In this document: piece by piece, positions 7,549 to 16,874 of the stretch
How positions within the stretch are numbered: position 1 is the stretch's first letter
Layout: each line of letters begins with the position of its first letter
Source: Pseudonocardia sulfidoxydans NBRC 16205
Lineage (GTDB): Bacteria > Actinomycetota > Actinomycetes > Mycobacteriales > Pseudonocardiaceae
Reading direction: 5' to 3'
NCBI RefSeq assembly: GCF_007989085.1
Contig: NZ_BJVJ01000005.1
Coordinates: forward strand, 62,001 to 126,000
Length of the DNA stretch: 64,000 nt
Position numbers and translations under genes: made by a program
The notes under the pieces: model-generated
Databases searched by the model: none
What the model saw: the letters and a program-made list of their open reading frames with translations, nothing else
Told to the model about the DNA's origin: nothing

Positions 7549-7668
7549 ATCCGCGCGCAACCTCACGGTCCTCTCCGGGACCGAACACAGCAGTGAGGTT
7601 GCGCGCGGATGGTCGGGCGCAACCTCACTGCTCGTTGCAGCGGCGACGACAACCGTGGGGTTGCGCCC
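7549..7668. repeat. Two hairpins of the GCGCAACCTCAC palindrome family
   Basis: Copy A has perfect 18-bp arms (ATCCGCGCGCAACCTCAC at 7549-7566 and its complement at 7593-7610). Copy B has 14-bp arms (GGGCGCAACCTCAC at 7615-7628, complement at 7655-7668, one mismatch). They fill the gap between the ends of the convergent glycosyltransferase and galK genes and may act as a two-way terminator. Related copies lie at 32517-32570 and 40877-41117. Confidence 0.85.
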
Positions 7669-7679
7669 GGGTCATCGCA

Positions 7680-8830
<1,151 letters not shown>

Positions 8831-8834
<4 letters not shown>

Positions 8835-9907
8835 CCGGCGTCCCGCAGCCGCTGCGCCACGGCCTCCGCGAGCACGTCGGACACGAACGCCCCCGCCCCC
8901 GTCTCCGACCCGGCGAGGTACTTGAGCTTGCCCGGGGCCCGGCGGATCGACGAGATCCGCAGGTGCAGATGGGCGAGCTCGCGGTCGCCGTCGTGCTCGG
9001 GGCGCACCGGCGCCTGCTGCCAGCCCGCGACGTAGGGCAGCGGATCGCCGTAGAGGGCGTCGAGGCGGCCGAGGACGTCGAGGTAGATCTCGGAGAACTC
9101 GTCGCGCTCGGCGTCGGTGAGCGAGGGGATGTCGGGGACGCGGCGGTGCGGGTAGAGGTGGACCTCTGCCGGGTAGCGCGCGGCCTCGGGGACGAACGCC
9201 GTCCAGTGGTCGCCCGCGACGACGACGCGTTCGCCCGCCCGTTCGGCGGTCAGCACGTCGGCGAACAGGTTCCGGCCGGTCGCGCCCATGTGGGCGCGGG
9301 CCCGGTCGAGCATCCGCGCGGGGATCGGTGGCACGTAGGGGTAGGCATAGATCTGGCCGTGCGGGTGGGCGAGGGTCACGCCGATCTCGGCGCCGCGGTT
9401 CTCGAACGGGAACACCTGTGCCACACCGGGAAGCGCGCCGAGCTCGGCCGTGCGGTCGGCCCACACGTCGACGACGAGGCGCACCCGGGCGGGCGTCAGC
9501 TCGCCGAACGACGACGAGTGGTCGCTGGTGAAGCAGACGACCTCGCAGCGTCCGGCCGCCGGGTCGGGCGTCCGTCCCGACAGCGGGGCGCCCCCGCCGA
9601 ACGAGGGGAACCGGTTCTCGAACACGACGACCTGGTAGTCGGGTGTCGGGATCTCGGTGTGGTGCTCGCCGTGGGTCGGGTCGAGCGGGCACTGGTCGGC
9701 GGGGGGCTGGTAGGTGCGGTCCTGGCGGTGCGAGGCGACGGCCACCCACTCACCGGCGAGGGTGTCGTAGCGCAGCTGCGACGCCGACACCGTGCGCGGC
9801 AGGTCGCGGTGGTCGACGAGTGTCGCCGGGTCGCGCTCGGGTGTGCCGTCCTCGTCGAACCACATGATGTGGCGGCCGTCGGCGAGCGCGCCGTCGGTGC
9901 GCCTCAT
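8831..9907 (-). CDS. galT: Galactose-1-phosphate uridylyltransferase
   Basis: A 358-residue protein that exchanges UMP between UDP-glucose and galactose 1-phosphate. The active-site motif HPHGQIYAYPY lies near residue 180; its second His forms the uridylyl intermediate. The N-terminal half has the family stretch ENRFPSFGGG. The ATG at 9907 overlaps the upstream regulator stop by 4 bases (ATGA), and its own stop overlaps galK. A UDP-galactose 4-epimerase gene is not in this window. Confidence 0.96.
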
Positions 9908-10695
9908 GCCGCGCCGGCCACGGGGGCGACGACCAGCTCGTCGACCTCGCCGGCGAGGACCGCCCGGGCGTCGTCGGCCAGTCCGTCGTCGGTGACGAGT
10001 ACGTCGGCGTCGGAGAGCGCCGCGATCGTCGAGATGCCCACTGTCCCCCATTTCGTGTGGTCGGCGACGACGACGAGGCGCTGACCGGCCTCGACGAGCG
10101 CCCGGTCGGTCTCGGACTCGGTGAGGTTGGGTGTGGTGAACCCGGCGGCGGCCGACATGCCGTGGACGCCGAGGAACACCGCGTCGAGGTTGAGGCTGCG
10201 CAGCGACGCGACCGCCACCGGCCCGACGAGCGCCTCCGACGGCGTGCGGATGCCACCGGTGAGGATCACGGTCAGGTCGGGCCGCGGGGCGGCGCGGAAG
10301 ACGTCGGCGACGGCCATCGAGTTGGTGACGATCGTCAGCCCGGGGACGTCGCCGAGCAACCGGGCCAGCGCCCACGTCGTCGTGCCGGCGGACAGGCCGA
10401 TCGCGGAGCCGGGCTCGACGAGCCGGGCCGCGGCGCGGGCGACCGCCTCCTTCTCGGCCAGCTGGCGCTGCGACTTCACGACGAAGCCCGGCTCTTCGGT
10501 GCTGGGCGCCCCGACCGCGGTGGCGCCACCGTGGACCTTGTCGACGAGCCGTTGGCGCGCAAGGACGTCGAGGTCGCGGCGGACGGTCATGTCGGACACG
10601 CCGAAGTGGCCGGCGAGGTCGCTGACGCGTACTGCGCCGCGGGCACGGACCTGTTCGAGGATCAGCTCCCGCCGCTGTTGCGCGAGCAGGCCCAC
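9904..10695 (-). CDS. DeoR/GlpR family transcriptional regulator of the gal operon
   Basis: A 263-residue DeoR-type protein. The N-terminal winged helix is clear (QQRRELILEQVRARGAVRVS, VSDMTVRRDLDVLARQRLVD, KVHGGA), followed by a sugar-phosphate sensor domain like ribose-5-phosphate isomerase (GSAIGLSAGTTTWALARLL, ILTGG). GTG 10695 follows GGGAGGG; the longer frame to 10809 is less likely. It is the first gene of deoR-galT-galK and is divergent from the symporter, so it probably represses both, with a sugar phosphate as inducer. Confidence 0.9.
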   Translation of the reverse strand: MGLLAQQRRELILEQVRARGAVRVSDLAGHFGVSDMTVRRDLDVLARQRLVDKVHGGATAVGAPSTEEPGFVVKSQRQLAEKEAVARAAARLVEPGSAIGLSAGTTTWALARLLGDVPGLTIVTNSMAVADVFRAAPRPDLTVILTGGIRTPSEALVGPVAVASLRSLNLDAVFLGVHGMSAAAGFTTPNLTESETDRALVEAGQRLVVVADHTKWGTVGISTIAALSDADVLVTDDGLADDARAVLAGEVDELVVAPVAGAA

Positions 10696-10975
10696 GATCC
10701 CTCCCCCGGTCGACGACGCCGCACGAGTTCGCACAGAATGCAACGCGATCCCCCAGTCGTCAACGCGCGTGACCCGCAATCGGGTGGTGGCGGTCACCGA
10801 TCCCGTCACACGGGACGCAACTGTGCCGGATCGTTACGTCGACAATTGTTGGATTGTGTCCGAACCCGGTACCTTGCCGTGCACAACTGTTTTCCCGGGA
10901 CATCGACGGACACACGGGAGTCGCGATGATGCGAAGCGGACGGCACGGACCACGCCACTCCGCGGGGAGGGCGAC
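10696..10975. promoter_or_regulatory. Divergent control region of the gal genes and symporter
   Basis: This 280-base gap holds no gene. A plausible symporter promoter is TTGTTG (10846-10851), 18 bases, TACCTT (10870-10875). Three similar boxes occur: GCAACTGT (10817-10824), ACAATTGT (10842-10849, a perfect 8-bp palindrome on the -35) and ACAACTGT (10883-10890, after the -10). They are good candidates for binding by the adjacent DeoR-type regulator. GGGGAGGG at 10964-10971 is the symporter ribosome site. Confidence 0.5.
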
Positions 10976-12673
10976 GTGACCAGCATCCTCGCCCAGGCCA
11001 ACGCCGACGTACGGCTCGACGCCAACGCGGTCGACTATCTGCTCGTCGCCTTCTACTTCCTGCTGGTCCTCGGCATCGGCTACATGGCCCGCCGGTCGGT
11101 CTCGTCCAGCCTCGACTTCCTGCTCTCCGGCCGCTCGATGCCCGCCTGGGTCACCGGTCTCGCGTTCATCTCCGCGAACCTCGGTGCGCTCGAACTCATC
11201 GGCATGATGGCCAACGGCGCCCAGTACGGCATCGCGACGGTGCACTACTACTGGATCGGCGCCATCCCGGCCATGGTGTTCCTCGGCCTGGTGATGATGC
11301 CGTTCTACTACGGCTCGAAGGCCAGGAGCGTCCCGGAGTTCCTGGCCAAACGCTTCAACAGGACGACCCAGCGCATCCAGGGCGTCATCTTCGCGGTCGC
11401 GTCGATCCTGATCGCGGGCGTCAACCTGTTCGCCCTCGGCCTGATCATCGAGGCCCTGCTCGGCTGGCCGCTGACCGTCGCGATCCCGGTCGCCGCGCTC
11501 GTCGTGCTCGCCTACACCACGCTGGGCGGGCTCTCGGCCGCGATCTACAACGAGGTCCTGCAGTTCTTCGTCATCCTCGCCCTGCTGATCCCGCTCACCC
11601 TCGTCGGCCTCAACCGGGTCGGCGGCTGGAACGGCCTGGTCGAGAAGGTCACCGCCGGCCCGGGTGGCGCCGAGCAGCTCTCGTCGTGGCCGGGAACGGA
11701 GCTGACCGAGATCGCCAACCCGGTGCTGTCGGTCATCGGCATCGTGTTCGGCCTCGGTTTCGTGCTCTCCTTCGGCTACTGGACGACGAACTTCGCCGAG
11801 GTCCAGCGCGCGCTCTCGGCCAAGAGCATGTCCGCCGCCCGGCGCACACCGATCATCGGCGCGTTCCCGAAGGCGCTCATCCCGCTCGTCGTCGTCATCC
11901 CCGGCATGATCGCCGCCGTGCTGCTGCCGCAGATCCAGGCGGTCAAGGCGGCAGGCGGCTCGGTCGACGGGATCACCTACAACGACTCGCTGACGCTGCT
12001 CATGAAGGACCTGCTGCCCAACGGCATCCTGGGCGTCGCGATCGCCGGTCTGCTGGCCGCGTTCATGGCGGGCATGGCGGCCAACATCAGCTCCTTCAAC
12101 ACGGTCTTCACCTACGACCTGTGGCAGGACTGGATCAAGCCCGGCAAGTCCGACCGCTACTACCTGCAGGTCGGGCGCTGGGTGACCGTCATCGGCTGCA
12201 TCCTGGCGATCGGCACGGCGTTCATCGCGTCGGGCTCGCAGAACCTGATGGACTACATCCAGGCGCTGTTCAGCTTCTTCAACGCCCCGCTGTTCGCGAT
12301 CTTCATCCTCGGCCTGTTCTGGAAGCGGATGACGGGGACCGCGGCGTGGATCGGGCTGCTGTCGGGCACCGTGGCCGCGGTCGCCGTCGACCTGCTGGTC
12401 CGCTTCGACGTCCTGCAGCTGTCCAACCAGGCGGGTAGCTTCGTCGGCGCAAGCGCGGCGTTCATCGTCGGTGTCGGGGTGGCGGCGCTGGTGTCGACGG
12501 CGGGCCGGCCGAAGGCGGAGGCGGAGCTCACCGGGCTCGTGTGGAGCCTCACGCCGCGCGCGAGCCGCACGCACACCACCGAGGGCGACGACGCGGGCTG
12601 GTACCGCTCGCCGCAGCTCCTGGCGGTGCTGGTGTTGATCCTGGTCGTCGTCCTCTACATCATCTTCATCTGA
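10976..12673 (+). CDS. Sodium:solute symporter (SSS family), probable galactose uptake
   Basis: A 565-residue integral membrane protein with about 14 hydrophobic segments of the SSS/SLC5 family. Typical features are DFLLSGRSMPAWVTGLAFIS, ANLGALELIGMMANGAQYG and RSVPEFLAKRFN, in the order seen in the Vibrio sodium/galactose transporter. GTG 10976 is chosen for the GGAGG just upstream; the open frame back to 10121 overlaps the regulator and is noise. Its position opposite deoR-galT-galK makes galactose or a related sugar the likely substrate. A small two-helix protein follows 25 bases downstream. Confidence 0.92.
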   Translation: MTSILAQANADVRLDANAVDYLLVAFYFLLVLGIGYMARRSVSSSLDFLLSGRSMPAWVTGLAFISANLGALELIGMMANGAQYGIATVHYYWIGAIPAMVFLGLVMMPFYYGSKARSVPEFLAKRFNRTTQRIQGVIFAVASILIAGVNLFALGLIIEALLGWPLTVAIPVAALVVLAYTTLGGLSAAIYNEVLQFFVILALLIPLTLVGLNRVGGWNGLVEKVTAGPGGAEQLSSWPGTELTEIANPVLSVIGIVFGLGFVLSFGYWTTNFAEVQRALSAKSMSAARRTPIIGAFPKALIPLVVVIPGMIAAVLLPQIQAVKAAGGSVDGITYNDSLTLLMKDLLPNGILGVAIAGLLAAFMAGMAANISSFNTVFTYDLWQDWIKPGKSDRYYLQVGRWVTVIGCILAIGTAFIASGSQNLMDYIQALFSFFNAPLFAIFILGLFWKRMTGTAAWIGLLSGTVAAVAVDLLVRFDVLQLSNQAGSFVGASAAFIVGVGVAALVSTAGRPKAEAELTGLVWSLTPRASRTHTTEGDDAGWYRSPQLLAVLVLILVVVLYIIFI

Positions 12674-12698
12674 GCCCGAGACCGAAGGAGCGAGACGG

Positions 12699-13049
12699 AT
12701 GACCGACTCTTCCGAAGGCCGCGACGCCGCCGGGACGGGCCCCGCCGATGCGATGCAGGCAGGGACCGACGCACCGCCGTCGGCCGCGGCCAACCTGTTC
12801 GACCTGCGCACCATCATCGCGGTGCTGTTCCTGGTCTACGGCCTCGTGCTGCTGATCATGGGCCTCGTCTCGACCGACGAGGCCGACCTGATGAAGACGG
12901 GTGGCTCGAACATCAACCTCGACATGGGCATCGGCATGCTCGTCGTCGCGGCGCTGTTCGGCGGGTGGGTGCTGCTGCGCCCGCTCACGCCGCCGACGGC
13001 CGAGCAGCTCGCCGAGGCCGCCAGGGACGACCGCCCCGCCGGGCACTGA
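12699..13049 (+). CDS. Small membrane protein with two transmembrane helices, partner of the symporter
   Basis: A 116-residue protein. After about 33 polar residues come two hydrophobic helices (TIIAVLFLVYGLVLLIMGLV and GMLVVAALFGGWVLL), separated by a short loop, then a charged tail. Short proteins of this kind are commonly encoded directly after SSS genes in actinobacteria, where they may be accessory subunits; the role is not proven. GAAGGAG lies 9 bases before the ATG. A strong terminator hairpin follows. Confidence 0.8.
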   Translation: MTDSSEGRDAAGTGPADAMQAGTDAPPSAAANLFDLRTIIAVLFLVYGLVLLIMGLVSTDEADLMKTGGSNINLDMGIGMLVVAALFGGWVLLRPLTPPTAEQLAEAARDDRPAGH

Positions 13050-13060
13050 TCACCCGACCG

Positions 13061-13106
13061 ACGCCGAAGGGCCGGTACCGCTGCTGCGGTACCTGCCCTT
13101 CGGCGT
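13061..13106 (+). terminator. Terminator hairpin of the symporter operon
   Basis: Twenty-one-base arms, ACGCCGAAGGGCCGGTACCGC at 13061-13081 being matched at 13086-13106 with one mismatch, around the 4-base loop TGCT. It starts 12 bases after the stop of the small membrane protein and lies between convergent genes, so it may work in both directions. Confidence 0.8.
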
Positions 13107-13140
13107 ACTCCCCGGGGTCGCGCGCCGGGGGTGTCTCGTG

Positions 13141-13263
13141 TCAGCGCTGCTCGCGCGAGCCCACGGGGATGCGGGGGTTGAACGTCACGAGGGTCCACTC
13201 GTCGAAGCGGCGGGCGGTACGGACCATCGCGGCCCACACGGTGCGGCGGTCGATCATGGCCAT
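13141..13263 (-). CDS. Possible 40-residue basic protein of unknown function
   Basis: A short open frame from ATG 13263 with a good ribosome site (GGAGG 8 bases upstream, CATCGGAGGAACACCAG). The product begins MAMIDRRTVWAAMVRTARRF, continues DEWTLVTFNPRIPVGSREQR and then stops with TGA. Third codon positions are almost all G or C, as in the neighbouring genes. The peptide is an amphipathic basic helix followed by a short strand. I do not recognise a family. It is convergent with the symporter operon and shares the terminator at 13061-13106. The ribosome site and codon pattern are the only support. Confidence 0.5.
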   Translation of the reverse strand: MAMIDRRTVWAAMVRTARRFDEWTLVTFNPRIPVGSREQR

Positions 13264-13421
13264 CTGGTGTTCCTCCGATGCTGGTCGGTGTCGGCACTGC
13301 GCGGCCGGGTCGGGGCCCGGCCGGGGCGCGTCGTCGCGCTCACCCGGTATGACGCGTCGATCTTCTGAATCGTTACCGAAACCGAGCGTAGGCGACGCAC
13401 GTCACGACCGGGCCCCGCCCC

Positions 13422-13463
13422 TGTGAGTGGCGATAGTCGCTGGAGCGACTATCGCCACTCACA
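13422..13463. repeat. Palindromic element GTGAGTGGCGATAGTCGC, copy 1
   Basis: A perfect 20-bp inverted repeat (TGTGAGTGGCGATAGTCGCT / complement) with a 2-base loop. The right arm contains, on the reverse strand, the TGA stop of the sugar kinase gene (13459-13461). Related copies lie at 31876-31915 and 57427-57466. Confidence 0.9.
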
Positions 13464-14886
13464 AGGAGAAGAGCTCGGCGCGCAGGCGGGCGTAGCCGTC
13501 GGCGAGGTCCGCGCGGCCGGGACGGGGGTCGAACGTGGCGCGCAGCCGGACCATCGACGCCGCCGTGCGGGCCAGCGCGCCCGGCGGGGCGGCGGCCAGG
13601 ACCGCGGCGCCGAAGGCCGAGCCCGCCTGCTCCGGGACGGAGACCGGCCGGCCGAGGACGTCGGCGCGCAGCTGGGTCCACCAGTCGTTGCGGCTGGTCC
13701 CGCCGGTCGCGACGACCGGGCCGCGGACGTCGGCGCCCAGGGCCGCGAGGGTCTCGAACGCCAGCTTCTCGACGAACGCGACGCCGTGCGCGACCCGGGC
13801 GAACGTCTCGGCCGCGGTCGGGCAGGCGGGCCCGCCGACGTCGAAGCCGGCGAAGGCGGGGTCGGTGAACGGGAACCGCTCCCCCCGCCCCACCAGCGGA
13901 TACGTCGCGCCCGCCGGGACACCGGCAGGTGCGACCAGCGCCCCGGGGTCGACGCCCGGCAGGTCGCGCGCCAGCACCCCGGCCCCGACGTTGGAGGCGC
14001 CGCCGGGCAGCCAGCCGCCGTCGGGATGGCGGTGGCAGTACACCCCACCCACCGGGTCACGCACGAGGTCGGGTGTGGCGCCCTTGAGCACGAGCGTGGT
14101 GCCGAGCGCGGAGCACCACCGGCCGGGGGCGAGCGCCCCCGTCGCGACCTGGGCGGCGCAGCCGTCGGTCATCCCCGCGACGACGGGTGTCCCGGCCGGG
14201 ACCGCGCACTCGGCAGCCGCACCGGCCGACACCGACGCGATGCGGGTGCCGGGGGCGACGACGTCGGGCAGTACGTCGGGGTCCACGCCGAGCCGGTCGA
14301 GGACGCCGGTGGGCCAGCGGTCGGCGAGCAGGTCGTAGCCGGTCTTGAGGGCGTGGCTGGTGTCGGTGGCGACGGGCCGGCCGGCGAGCCGGGCGACGAC
14401 GTGGTCGGCCTGGTGGACGACGGTGTGCCCGGCCGCGACGGCGCCGGTGGCGCAGAGCTCGACGAGCTTGGGCAGCGCCCACGCGGCCTGCATGCGGTAG
14501 CCGAGCGCGGTCCACACCGCGGCCCCGGCGTCCTGGACCGCGGGGACGCGGGCGGCGGCGCGGGTGTCGTCGTACATCCACGCGGGACCGACGGGCAGGC
14601 CGCGGCGGTCCTGGACGACGAGGGTGCCGGAGGTGGAGTCGACCGCGACGGCGGCGACCGCGCGTCCGCGCAGCCCGGACACCGCCTCACCAACGGCGGC
14701 GCACGTGGCCGTCCACCATTCGTCCGCGTCCTGTTCGTGGCGCGGCCCGTCGCGCCGGTCGTGGTGCAGCGGGGCCCGCCCGGACCCGGCGACGGTCCCG
14801 GCGGCGTCGACGGCGACGGCGCGCACACCCTGGGTGCCGAGGTCGATGCCCAGCCACACGGGCCCGCCGTCCCCGCCCGTCGTCAC
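13459..14886 (-). CDS. FGGY family carbohydrate kinase (xylulokinase-like)
   Basis: A 475-residue sugar kinase. The N-terminal ATP-binding loop is WLGIDLGTQGVRAVAVD. The sugar-binding middle has EWWTATC and WMYDDTRA. The C-terminal domain has AGMTDGCAAQVATG and the conserved VVATGGTSRNDWWTQLRADV, LGRPV. It phosphorylates a ketose or sugar alcohol; which one cannot be read. GTG 14886 is chosen; ATG 14907 is an alternative that would overlap the divergent aldolase start by two bases. The nearby aldolase suggests a pathway in which the kinase product is split. The stop codon is part of a 40-bp palindrome. Confidence 0.88.
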   Translation of the reverse strand: MTTGGDGGPVWLGIDLGTQGVRAVAVDAAGTVAGSGRAPLHHDRRDGPRHEQDADEWWTATCAAVGEAVSGLRGRAVAAVAVDSTSGTLVVQDRRGLPVGPAWMYDDTRAAARVPAVQDAGAAVWTALGYRMQAAWALPKLVELCATGAVAAGHTVVHQADHVVARLAGRPVATDTSHALKTGYDLLADRWPTGVLDRLGVDPDVLPDVVAPGTRIASVSAGAAAECAVPAGTPVVAGMTDGCAAQVATGALAPGRWCSALGTTLVLKGATPDLVRDPVGGVYCHRHPDGGWLPGGASNVGAGVLARDLPGVDPGALVAPAGVPAGATYPLVGRGERFPFTDPAFAGFDVGGPACPTAAETFARVAHGVAFVEKLAFETLAALGADVRGPVVATGGTSRNDWWTQLRADVLGRPVSVPEQAGSAFGAAVLAAAPPGALARTAASMVRLRATFDPRPGRADLADGYARLRAELFSL

Positions 14887-14905
14887 GGCAGCGACGATAT
14901 CGACC

Positions 14906-15568
14906 ATGCTGCTGCGCGAGGCCCGTGAGGCCGTGGTCGAGCACTGCCTGCGGATGCGCGACGACGACCTGACGGTGGCGACGTCGGGCAACATCAGCGT
15001 CCGGGTGGGCGACCTGGTGGCCGTCACCCCCAGCGGTGTCGCCTACGACGCGCTGACCCCGGCCGGGGTGTGCGTCGTCGACATGGCCGGGGACCCCGCC
15101 GAGACCGGCCCGGTGCCGTCGAGCGAACTGCCCATGCACCTCGCGGTGTACCGGGCGACCGACGCGGGCGCCGTCGTCCACACCCATCCCCTGTATGCGA
15201 CGGCGGTGTCGGTGCTGCTCGACGAGCTGCCCGCGGTGCACTACATGGTCGCGACGCTGGGCGGCCCGGTGCGGGTGGCGCCGTACGCGACGTACGGGAC
15301 GGCTGAGCTGGCGCAGCTGAGCGTCGCGGCGATGGAGGGGCGCAGCGCGGTCATCCTGCGCAACCACGGCGCGACGACGCACGGCCCCGACCTCGCGACG
15401 GCCTACACCCGCAGCCTCTACCTGGAGTGGCTGTGCCGGCTGTGGCACCAGGCGAGCCTCGCCGGCACGGTCGACATCACCGGGCGGCTGTTGCCGGCCG
15501 AGGAGATCGACCGCGTCGCGACCATGCTCGACGGCTACGGACAGCCGCCCGAGCTCACGACGGGCTGA
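14906..15568 (+). CDS. Class II aldolase/adducin family protein (L-fuculose-phosphate aldolase-like)
   Basis: A 220-residue protein with the zinc aldolase features: TSGNISVRVGDLVAVTPSGV near the N-terminus, VVHTHPLYAT (HxH metal ligands) and RNHGATTHG (third His). The family cleaves or epimerises sugar phosphates such as fuculose 1-phosphate or ribulose 5-phosphate. The ATG at 14906 lies 20 bases from the divergent kinase start, without a clear ribosome site, so it may be read from a leaderless mRNA. It overlaps the convergent PucR gene by 14 bases at its 3' end. The two divergent genes probably serve one sugar pathway. Confidence 0.9.
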   Translation: MLLREAREAVVEHCLRMRDDDLTVATSGNISVRVGDLVAVTPSGVAYDALTPAGVCVVDMAGDPAETGPVPSSELPMHLAVYRATDAGAVVHTHPLYATAVSVLLDELPAVHYMVATLGGPVRVAPYATYGTAELAQLSVAAMEGRSAVILRNHGATTHGPDLATAYTRSLYLEWLCRLWHQASLAGTVDITGRLLPAEEIDRVATMLDGYGQPPELTTG

Positions 15569-16748
15569 CCGGCTCCGGGACCACCGGTGAGCGCGGCTCC
15601 CCCCACGACAGGGCGAGCATCAGCCGCGCCCGCATCTCGGGGTCGTCGAGGTCGTCGCCGAACAGCTCGTGCAGCTTGGCCAGGCGGTAGCGCACGGTCT
15701 GCGGGTGGACGTGCAGCTCCGCGGCGATGGCCTGCCGGTCCCCCATGTGCCGCAGCCACGCCCCCAGGGTCTCGACGAGCCGTTCCCGCGACGCGGGCGT
15801 CGAGCCCTGCAGCGGGCCGAGGACCTGCCCGCGCAACGCCTCGAGCAGCCGCGGCTCACGGTGGACGATGATCGCGTCGAGGTGCTCGTCGGTGAAGACG
15901 GGGTCGTCGGCGAGGACGCCGGTGCGCTGCAGCCGGGCGGCGATCTCGGCGATGTGCAGGCTCGCGGGCAGCCGGTCGGGCGGCACCGCCACCCCGACGA
16001 CGGCCCCCGCGCCGCGCAACGTCAGCCCTAGCCGGCGGCGCAGCCCCGGCCGCGACGGGTCGGGGACGATCGCGCCGAGCAGCGGCGGGCGGCTGAACAC
16101 CAGGCAGGAGGCGTCCATGCGGGCCAGGACGCGGTGCCCGATCGGGCTGTCGCGCTGGATGAGGACGACCCCGACCTCGCCGGGGACCGTCCACCCGGCG
16201 CGGGCGGCGGCAGCGCGGACGGCCGCCTGGTCGGCCCGGTCGGAGAGCAGGAGCCCGACGAGCTCGTCGCGCTGCCGTTCCCGGGTGGCGGCTTCCTCGG
16301 ACTGTTCGAGGACGTAGCCGCGCGCCGACGAGGACGACAGCTTGTCGACGAAGAAGAAGACGGCCTCGGCGAGCGAGGCGAGGGTGCGGGGCTCGACCCC
16401 GATCTCGACGGCCGCCGCCGACACGTGGTGCCAGCAGACCCGCGCCCCGACCTGGTAGGCGCCGAGCAGGGCCGACAGGTCGCGGCCCTCGCGCCACTGG
16501 ATGCGGCCGATCTCCTCGAACAGTTCGGGTCCGATGCCGTCGTCGGACGCCGGGGACCCGGCCATGGTGACGAGGCGGCGCAGCGCGGCCTCGGCGGCCA
16601 CGGCGACCTCGACCTGGTGCTCGTCGAGGAACTCGGCGTAGTCGGGCCACTCCTCGCCGAGTGCGGATCGCACCTCGGCGAGCAGCGCGGGAAGGCGGTC
16701 CGCCAGTACCGGCAGCAGCTCGGTCAGGGACGAGTCCTGAACGTCCAC
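15555..16748 (-). CDS. PucR/CdaR-type transcriptional regulator
   Basis: A 397-residue protein. The N-terminal part (EEWPDYAEFLDEHQVEVAV, WREGRDLSALLGAYQVGARV) is a helical RsbRD/sensor-like region. The C-terminal part holds the PucR HTH_30 domain, near residues 340-375 (LRHMGDRQAIAAELHVHPQT, VRYRLAKLHELFG). It starts at GTG 16748 and is divergent from the hopanoid operon with 126 bases between, so it may control that operon, itself, or the aldolase/kinase pair with which it is convergent. The signal is unknown. Confidence 0.87.
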   Translation of the reverse strand: MDVQDSSLTELLPVLADRLPALLAEVRSALGEEWPDYAEFLDEHQVEVAVAAEAALRRLVTMAGSPASDDGIGPELFEEIGRIQWREGRDLSALLGAYQVGARVCWHHVSAAAVEIGVEPRTLASLAEAVFFFVDKLSSSSARGYVLEQSEEAATRERQRDELVGLLLSDRADQAAVRAAAARAGWTVPGEVGVVLIQRDSPIGHRVLARMDASCLVFSRPPLLGAIVPDPSRPGLRRRLGLTLRGAGAVVGVAVPPDRLPASLHIAEIAARLQRTGVLADDPVFTDEHLDAIIVHREPRLLEALRGQVLGPLQGSTPASRERLVETLGAWLRHMGDRQAIAAELHVHPQTVRYRLAKLHELFGDDLDDPEMRARLMLALSWGEPRSPVVPEPVSPS

Positions 16749-16874
16749 ACATCTTTTCTACGCCTCTCGGGCGACCCCACTCCCGTGATTTATCAGGATG
16801 TGACAAGTCCGGGCGTCCAGAATTAACCGCAGGTGCGCAGAGATCACGCGGCCGACGGGAGCAGGATTCGGTCC

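Noticed and set aside
10760..12817. A 685-codon open frame opposite the symporter
   Set aside because: The Arg/Asp/Gln/His-rich composition is the usual mirror of a membrane protein gene.
12836..13426. Open frames of about 150 codons on both strands around the symporter terminator
   Set aside because: They read through a 21-bp hairpin and have no family resemblance; only the 40-codon frame with a ribosome site was kept.
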